This document shows positions 57,312 through 64,000 of a stretch of 64,000 nucleotides of DNA, piece by piece. A program made the translations under genes and the position numbers. The DNA is from Lunularia cruciata. Lineage: Eukaryota; Streptophyta; Marchantiopsida; Lunulariales; Lunulariaceae. The stretch covers positions 4,528,501 to 4,592,500 of the forward strand of contig OX419761.1 in NCBI GenBank assembly GCA_948567375.1. The letters are read 5' to 3'. Positions within the stretch are counted from its first letter, which is position 1; every line of letters starts with the position of its first letter. The notes under the pieces are model-generated. The model did not search any database and was not told the DNA's origin. It was given only the letters and a program-made list of their open reading frames with translations.

Positions 57312-57564
57312 AAGAATGAGATAGATGGAATTTATAGACCACCAAATTCACTTCCACCAAACCATTGGGATTTTTGTTTCCAAGTGCTTTCCAAGCATAG
57401 TTTCACACAATTCATCACCTCATGCTTTGGACAAGATTTTCTGCATATGATCACGATATTTGAGGAACCCTTGGTGCTTTCGGTTGTAACTTATGGAGAA
57501 CGGTGGACGTGTTGCTTCTATGTGTTGATAAATTAGATAGATTAGGGGTGGCGTGATAGAGTAG

Positions 57565-59220
57565 CAACCATGGTGGCAATGCACAAGGTTATCCTTGCTA
57601 TGCAGCAACAAATTGAGCACCTTACTTGATTGTTGGATGAACAAGAGCTTCAACGACAAGAGCACGTAGAGAGAGTACCAATTTGGAAGGAGAAGATCAA
57701 ATCCAATTCCTAAACCTAAGGTATTTGAAAGCAAGAATCTCCCGACTGCAGTGGAGAATTTTATGTTTGATTGTGAATGTTACTTTGAAGCTACCAATCT
57801 GCAAGATGAGCAAAAATAGATTCTCTTGGCTTATAGCCAATTGGATGGAGTAGCAAAGCTACGGTGGAGATTCTGAGTGGAGCAAGCTGAACAACAAATT
57901 GTTGCACCAATCTTGATGGGAGCAAAATTCAAGAGTGCAATAATTAGTTGGTTCCAAGCTATAAATGCCACAAGAGCTGCACGGGATAGGTTGGCAGAGT
58001 TGAAACATATTGGCTCTGTAAGAAGTTACATCACGTAATTCCAAAACACCTTCATGCAAATTCCACATATATTGGAAGGTGAAGTTCTGGATTGATTTGT
58101 GAGGGGCTTGAAGTCAAGAACCAAATTAGAGGTAACCATGTGAGAGCCACAACACTTGGAGGAAGCCATGCGGTTGGCCAAATATTTTGATTCCTTGGTT
58201 GCAACAACTTGGTCTCGACTTCCACCTCCACCTCCCCAAAACCTATAGATACACTGCACACGGGTGGAAGAGCCGGCACCAATGGAGATTGATGCCAATC
58301 AATGGAGACCATTTTGCATTGCAAATAGAGAGAAACTATAATACTCCGAGGATAAGAGAAGAGAGAAAACATGGATTTCACACTCAATCATCCGATGCTC
58401 CAAATGAGCACCTTCTCTTTATTGTATAAACAAAGAGGATCTCCTCCAAGGAAGCTCCACCATAGGATTAGGCACACAGATAGGTGACATGTCAGCAAGC
58501 TCCACCCTTGGATTACTTAGTTGGATGGGTGACATGTTGGTCTTGGTCCTATCTGGTTGGTCAAATAAGCTTTGACCAAAGGGAATCTTCTTGTAGGAAT
58601 CTTAGAATCATGTGGGTGAGGTACCATTAGAAAGCTCTCGACGAGACAAAGAAGGGGGGAGGGAAAGACCAGCCTTTCCTATATTTGGGGGGAGGGGAAT
58701 CTGCACATTTTTCATCCGTTTAGGTCTCCAAAATTGCCTTCAAAGATTTCAAGCATATTTTAGTTCCTACTCTATTAGTAGAAGTCACCTTTTGGTGATA
58801 CCTCTTTCTGATCTGTTTATTTTATCATGTGTAACATCTTGCCAAATGTTACCAAACCAATTCTCACCTTTAAATCATATGTCTAGCTATTGGTTCAAAG
58901 GTTTTCAAGTCTATTTTGGTTTCTGCTCTATTAGTAGAAGTACTCTTTTGGTGATACTTCCATCTGATCTATTTTGACCATCATGTATAACATCATTCTA
59001 GATGTTACCAAACCAAATTTTACATCTAGATCATATGGCTAACTCTTGGTGTTACAAAAACTACGATAAAATGGAGGTTGTTTTTATTGTCGCCAATTGG
59101 GACATCGCATTAATGAATGTCCACTCAAGAATGAAAGACCTAGACAAGTTGCCCATATGGAGTTTGTGGAGTAGAAAAAGCAAGGAAATGAGGAATCCCA
59201 ATAGGAGATTTTGAGCTGCC
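57565..59220 (+). pseudogene. Copy D gag, split by a solo LTR
   Basis: The plus-strand gag core is recognisable near 57745-57900 (FDCECYFEATNLQDEQK, then a stop where copy A has Gln). The knuckle region is interrupted at 58336 within the REK(L)QQNGG segment and resumes at 59057. Stops make it non-functional. Confidence 0.82.
58337..59056 (-). mobile_element. Solo LTR of the second family inside copy D gag, 720 bp
   Basis: Reverse-complement copy of the 27997-28771 LTR. Ends are TATAATACTCC (plus) and GGTGTTACA, slightly mutated from TGTAATAC/GTATTACA. The flanking duplication GAAAC/AAAAC matches at 4 of 5 bases. No internal coding region. Confidence 0.85.
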
Positions 59221-59640
59221 TATTGGGAGCTTGATTAGTTCTAATGGGATTGAAGGCTTGACTTATGCAAGTTTGCTTCACTTGCAAGGTATGATATCTA
59301 ATTGGGGTTGTAGGATTTTGGTTGATTCTAGAAGTTTGGAGAATTGCATGTCTATGCAAGTAGTAAAGGAATTGGGTATTCCTATCAAGCCAGTAATTGG
59401 AAGTAGATTGATGATGGCGGATGGTAGAAAGGGTTCTACATTCCGTACCTCGCATCCTGTTATCTTCAAGATTAGGAAGGAGTATTTGGAATGAATGAAG
59501 TTTGTAGTGACACCTCTACACTAAAATATCATTCTAGAACTACCTTGGCTTGAACATTTGATTTGGACCCGACGATAAATTCAAGTAGACACCAAGGTAG
59601 GGAGTTCCGATGAGGTTGTCTAGTACCTCTGAGAAAGACA
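59221..59640 (+). pseudogene. Copy D aspartic protease, degraded
   Basis: CRILVDSRSLENCMSMQV replaces DSGSS with DSRSL, so the active site is lost. MADGRKGSTFRTSHPVIF follows, then a stop. Confidence 0.8.
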
Positions 59641-59654
59641 CCTAAGAATAGTTA

Positions 59655-59818
59655 GTCCCAGGATGGGAAGTTTGTCAAGAAGGTAGCCATAGAGCAAGCC
59701 TTGAAGGGAGATGAGTCCCAAGATGGGAAGTTTGACAAGAAGGTGACCATAGAGCAAGCTTTGAAGAGAGATGAGTCGCAATATGGGAAGTTTGTGAGGC
59801 AACCATAAAGGAAACTTT
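59655..59818 (+). repeat. 60-bp linker repeats in copy D
   Basis: About three units; the plus strand reads GATGGGAAGTTTG..AAGAAGGT..CCATAGAGCAAGC.TTGAAG..AGATGAGTC, giving DGKFxKKVxIEQALKxDES. Confidence 0.78.
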
Positions 59819-59899
59819 GGAGGAAGATAAGTCTATTTTGTGGTGTAGATCAAGCCGATTGCACAAGGACAATCTAAGGAGGGTCAAGACTCTCATCCA

Positions 59900-61320
59900 A
59901 CAATGGTTGATCAGATAGTTCAAGAGTTTGTGGATGTGTTTCTAAATAATCTGCCGAAGGGATTACCCTCCAATCATGGTATGCCCTTCAAGATTGAGTT
60001 ATTGCGAGGGAATACTCTAGTGAGTAGACCAATCTATTGGCTCTCACCAAAGGAGTTGGAGGAGTTGCAAACAACACTTATGGAGTTGTTGGAGAAAGAC
60101 TTCATATGACATAGTACCTCTCCCTGGGGAACACCAGTCTATTTGTTCTAAAGAAGGATGGAGGACTTTGTTTCTATATTGATTATTGTGTGCTCAATAA
60201 GCAAATAGTGAAAAATGCATATCCCTTACTTCAGATTGATGACTTGCTTGATTAACTTACTGGAGCATGATACTTTTTCAAGTTGGATCTTTGTAGTGAC
60301 TATTGGCAAATCCCCATTGATAGGGAGGATGTGCAAAAGATTACCTTTTGCACAAGGTATGGACATTTTGAGTGGAGAGTTCTACCTTTTGGGCTCACTA
60401 ATGCTCCAGCAGTCTTCATGGATCAGATGCATCAGGTGTTGGATGGACTATTGGATTGGTACGTGGTGATGTTCTTGGATGATATCTTAATCTATAGCAA
60501 GACAAAAGTAGAACACGTGAATCATGTGCGGAAGTCCTAAGACAACTACGACAATGGAAATTTTATTGCAAAAAGTCAAAGTGTGCTTTTTGGCAAAAGA
60601 AGTCACCTTCTTGGGTCACAAGATCTCATCGCAAGGGATCAAGATGGAAAAGGAGAAGATCAAGGCCATTATTGATTGGCATACTCTAAAGGATGCCATA
60701 GAAGTACGAGCATTTAATGGATTGGCCAGTTTTTTTCAACAGTTCATCCATTATCATGCTCATTTGGTTGCACCATTGACTGACCTCTTGTGGAAGAACT
60801 TGAGCTTCCCATGGACCACCAAGCATGAATAAGAATCCCAAAAGCTGAAACATATAGTGTCTTCAAGACCCATCCTTCAACCATATGATCCTCAACTACC
60901 TTGTGTGGTTGATTTTGATGCTTTTAACTTTGCAATTGGAGTAGCGTTGCAACATGAATTCCTAGATGGACTACATCCCATTGCCTTTGTATCTCGCCGA
61001 CTAAATATGGCTGAAAGAAATTACTCTGCTTGAGATTTGGAACAACTTGCAATGGTATATGCCACCAAGGTATGGAAGCATTATCTCTTGGGGAAACAAG
61101 TGATCATGCAAATTGATCACAAACCATTGTTGCAAACCTTACACTTGGAACACATGAAGAGTCAACATCATTGATGGGAGAAGCAACTCCAATTGTTTGA
61201 CATCAAACATGAGTACGAACCAGGTTGGTTCCATGTCATCCCTGATGCTCTATCACGACAATATGATTTGAAGTCTCTTCCTCTCATCACGACGGCATTT
61301 ACAACAATGACAATTGACTC
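59900..61320 (+). pseudogene. Copy D reverse transcriptase and RNase H, broken
   Basis: 60283-60540 keeps the RT core well: LPFGLTNAPAVFMDQMHQVL and [10 protein letters not shown]. 60524-60832 continues with the thumb (GHKISSQGIKMEKEKIKAII). The RNase H region 60900-61290 contains stops. Of the four copies, this has the best-preserved RT active-site motifs. Confidence 0.88.
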
Positions 61321-61369
61321 CAAGGTCCAAAATGAGTTTTGATCAACTCTATAACAAGATCACTTCTTC

Positions 61370-62809
61370 CAAATGGTACATGGTTGTCTTACAACATGTG
61401 ACAAGGAGTATGACACCTTCTCCTTCAAGGAAGGCCTTGTATTCTATGAGGATTGGATCTATGTTCCAACCAAAGGTGATCTCCAACATGTGTGTCTTCA
61501 AGAAGCCCATGATTTACTAATAGTTGGTCACATGGGTGTGGACAAGACCTTGAGTACACTACAACACCAATGGTGGTGGCCCAACATGACACGAGATGTT
61601 TGAGAATTTGTCCGATCATGTGAAAGCTACCAACACAACAAGACCAACAACCAAAAGCTGAGTAGACTCTTTCAACCACTCCTAATTCCATCCACTCAAT
61701 AGGAACATATAAGAGTGGATCTCATCACATCCTTGCCCAATACAAAGCAAAGACACACAACAATCATGGTGTTTATGGATAAGCTTATTAAGCAAATCCA
61801 CTTGGCACCAACCTTTGATATTGTGGATGCTCCAACCTTAGCGCAAATCTACTTTGACAATGTCTTCAAGCATCATTGGATACCACGTGTACTCATCTCC
61901 GACCATGATCCTCAATTCATTGGGAAGTTTTGACAAGCACTCTTCCAAATACTTGGCACCAAGCTTATTTTTTCCACGGCCTATCATCCTCAAATTAATG
62001 GACAAACCAAACGTACAAATTGTACCTTGGAAGATATATTGTGTGCCTTTGTCAATGTCCACTATGCCAATTGGGATGAATGTCTTGCAACTGCAAAATT
62101 TGCTTATAACAATTCCAAATAGGCAAGCAATAGATTTTCTCCTTTCTTTCTCAATTTTGGCCAAGATCTGCTTGTTCCATATTCTCTTCTTGCTTCTCCC
62201 CCATCTTAGGTCCCTCATACTTCAACCTTCTTGACCACCATATCCCACTCTCTCCAACAAGCTAAATCTCACCTCTTTGTTGCCTAGAATTGTCAGAAAC
62301 AATATGTGGACCACCATCATTGTGATCTCACCTTTGAAGTCAATGACAAAGTCATGCTATCTTCTAGTAACCTACCTCTCCCACTTGATACCCAAGTTTG
62401 TAAACTTGCCCCTAATTGGATAAGACCCTTTGATGTCACCCCAATTGTCTCTCCTATTGCTTATCGACTTGCCTTGCTTTGTCATATGTGCATCCATCAT
62501 ATCTTTCATATTACCAAGTTGAAACCCTTTGTTCCTAACCCCTCTTCTTTTTCCTCTTGAGTCCAACCTCCCCTTCTTCCTGTCCCTATCAATGATCATG
62601 AGAAGTACGAAGTTGATTGTATCCTTAGGCGTCGCCACATTCAACAAAGCCATTGACAACATATGGAGTACAAGGTCCTTTGGAAAGAGTATCCCCTTCA
62701 TGATGCCACATGGGAACCTCTTTCTCACCTCCAAAATGCACAACTAGCCATCCAAGAGTTTGAAGCTTCATTGGCAACAAGGACGTCACCACCTAGTGGT
62801 GGGGGAATA
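61370..62809 (+). pseudogene. Copy D integrase and chromodomain, broken
   Basis: 61373-61603 carries the zinc-binding N terminus, and 61715-61933 the core with DLITSLPNTKQ and VLISDHDPQF. Stops interrupt the region. 62306-62560 has the C-terminal segment and the chromodomain follows near 62590-62720 (EYKVLWKEYPLHDATWEPLS). The final frame (62663-62875) reads through the polypurine tract and 22 codons into the 3' LTR. Confidence 0.85.
62798..62809 (+). promoter_or_regulatory. Polypurine tract of copy D
   Basis: GGTGGGGGAATA directly precedes the 3' LTR. Confidence 0.88.
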
Positions 62810-63149
62810 TGTAACAATATGGAGTTCAACAATGAAGTTAGTAGGGCTAATGAAGTAGCAAATAAGACAAATTAACCAAGAATATTCTAGAAGTATCTAG
62901 GAAGCTTCCTGGCTAGCTTAGCTTGCACTCCAAGTAGGTAGCTTCTAGAAGCTTCCAACTAACTTAGCTTGCATACCAAGTAAACAGCTCCTAGAAAGAA
63001 GCTTCTTGAGAAGCTTCTCAAGAGCCTTGTATGATCCCTATAAATACAAGAGCCAAAGCTCATGCTAGGCATTTGGGTTTTCTCACATTCAAGTGTCCCA
63101 ATGTGATCTTCTATTCTCCTATTTCACTCCTCGGTCTCGGTCTTTTACA
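62810..63149 (+). repeat. 3' LTR of copy D
   Basis: 340 bp; shorter than the 5' LTR by loss in the GAAGCTTC-repeat part. Perfect GAAtaTTCtaGAA at 62880-62892 and TTCtaGAAgcTTC at 62943-62955. Confidence 0.94.
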
Positions 63150-63376
63150 TCTTGAGAAGCTTGTCAAGAAACTTCCTTCTAGAAGCTACTTGCTTGGCAT
63201 GCAAGCTAAGTTAGTTAGAAACTTCTAGAAGCTACTTACTTGAGGTGCAAGCTAAGCTAGTCGGGAAGCTTCCCAAGAAGCTTCCTATATACTTCTAGAA
63301 TATTTTAGGCTAATTTGGCTTATTTGCTACTTCTTTAGCCCTGACCAACTTTGTCATTAAACTCCATATTGTTATA
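63150..63376 (-). repeat. 5' LTR of copy C, distal part
   Basis: Continues the copy C LTR after the TCTTG duplication. GAAacTTCtaGAA at 63218-63230. Its outer end reads TTGTTATA, one change from the TTGTTACA consensus. Confidence 0.9.
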
Positions 63377-63383
63377 GATGAGG

Positions 63384-63540
63384 TTTTCTCATCAGTCTTG
63401 TTATCCTAAGTGTTTGTCTCTTTTCACTTCTATATCATGACATTTGTAGCGCCAAAGCTAGTTTTCCCCATCATTCTTGTTATCCTAAGTGATTGTCTCT
63501 TTTCTCTTATATGTCGCAACATTTGTAGCACCAAAGCTAG
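63384..63540. repeat. Tandem duplication, about 79 bp
   Basis: TTTTC.C.ATCA.TCTTGTTATCCTAAGTG.TTGTCTCTTTT... followed by ACATTTGTAGC(G/A)CCAAAGCTAG occurs twice (63384-63461 and 63462-63540) with modest divergence. Confidence 0.85.
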
Positions 63541-64000
63541 TTTGCTCTAACATTGGAGTGGTAGTGTTGGCAATCATAGATATTTTGGTAGTTACTCATG
63601 GACTACTTGTTTGCAATCAGATTTCATGTTAGGGCTATTGATCACATGGTGAGATCCACCATCACTTTCATCGTTTGTATCATTGGATGTGCCATCAACG
63701 GTGCCGTTAGGGCTAGAGACCAAGCTCGAGCAAAGGGCTATACTTTTGAAGTGCTGCTCTAAAAAACTCAATTCTTTGATGTTGAGCTTTTGAGTTCTTG
63801 GCTATGATGGAGAGATGTTGGCGAGCATCACCTAGAATCTCTAAGCTAAAGTGGATGTGGCTTAATTAGTGCACGATTGTTGGTAGATTGTTGAGTGAAG
63901 GATTGAGTATAATATGATTTGAGTGGAAGAGTGAACTTATTACATCAGAGAAGTGAGAGTCAAGGGGAAACCAAGTGCAAGAACTGAGGCCATTGGTAGT
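63541..64000. other. Right edge, no gene recognised
   Basis: No ORF with a recognisable domain. Confidence 0.3.

Larger units (their letters stand above)
56899..63149 (+). mobile_element. Ty3/gypsy chromovirus copy D, 6.25 kb, plus strand, nested in copy C LTR
   Basis: LTRs 56899-57298 and 62810-63149. The target duplication TCTTG at 56894-56898 and 63150-63154 is perfect and lies inside the LTR of copy C. Same family as A-C but opposite orientation. Gag is interrupted by a 720-bp solo LTR of another family. The polyprotein has many stops. Confidence 0.96.
51522..63376 (-). mobile_element. Ty3/gypsy chromovirus copy C, minus strand, split by copy D
   Basis: Same family as A and B. The left LTR is 51522-51955. 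The right LTR is in two pieces, 56768-56898 and 63150-63376, separated by copy D. Without D the element is about 5.6 kb. Terminal duplication GATGG/GATGA. The internal region carries all domains but is heavily decayed, with an RT duplication and a gag deletion, so it is older than D by position. Confidence 0.92.

Overview
The window looks like nuclear DNA of a land plant. The evidence is an initiator tRNA-Met of plant type, an elongator tRNA-Met with the short intron typical of plants, a tRNA-Lys(CUU), a multi-exon amino-acid transporter with GT-AG introns, an HAD phosphatase resembling the C-terminal half of plant TH2, and Ty3/gypsy chromoviruses primed by tRNA-iMet. I cannot name the species. 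A bryophyte or other seedless plant is a weak inference.

Layout. 0-16.9 kb is mostly single-copy: a candidate first exon (380-655), tRNA-iMet (2264-2335), an eight-exon AAAP/AVT-like transporter on the minus strand (3488-7200), an intronless alpha/beta hydrolase on the minus strand (12395-13540), decayed tandem and dispersed repeats, and a GIY-YIG nuclease remnant (14723-15067). 16.9-22.6 kb is Ty3/gypsy copy A (minus strand). 22.6-30.3 kb holds old repeats: a PIF/Harbinger transposase pseudogene, an FCP1/NIF-like pseudogene and a 775-bp solo LTR of another family. 30.3-35.4 kb is copy B of the same Ty3/gypsy family (minus strand, reverse transcriptase deleted). 35.4-43.9 kb is AT-rich relic DNA with a decayed Harbinger-type Myb-like ORF. 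43.9-49.7 kb is a genic island: tRNA-Lys, a tRNA-Ile-like relic, a TH2-like phosphatase (46964-48541) and tRNA-eMet. 49.7-51.5 kb is AT-rich and carries a 145-bp inverted repeat. 51.5-63.4 kb is a nested block: copy C (minus strand), split in one LTR by copy D (plus strand), which is itself split in gag by a 720-bp solo LTR.

The strongest observation concerns the LTRs. All eight LTRs of copies A-D carry perfect alternating GAA/TTC pentamers (the heat-shock element rule, nTTCnnGAAnnTTCn or its mirror) upstream of a TATAAATA box, in the U3 position. This predicts a heat-responsive chromovirus family. Every copy has broken ORFs, so none looks autonomous. The copies also show a variable 60-bp repeat that encodes a linker between protease and RT, a snap-back inversion, an RT deletion, an RT duplication, and a polyprotein frame that runs through the polypurine tract into the 3' LTR.
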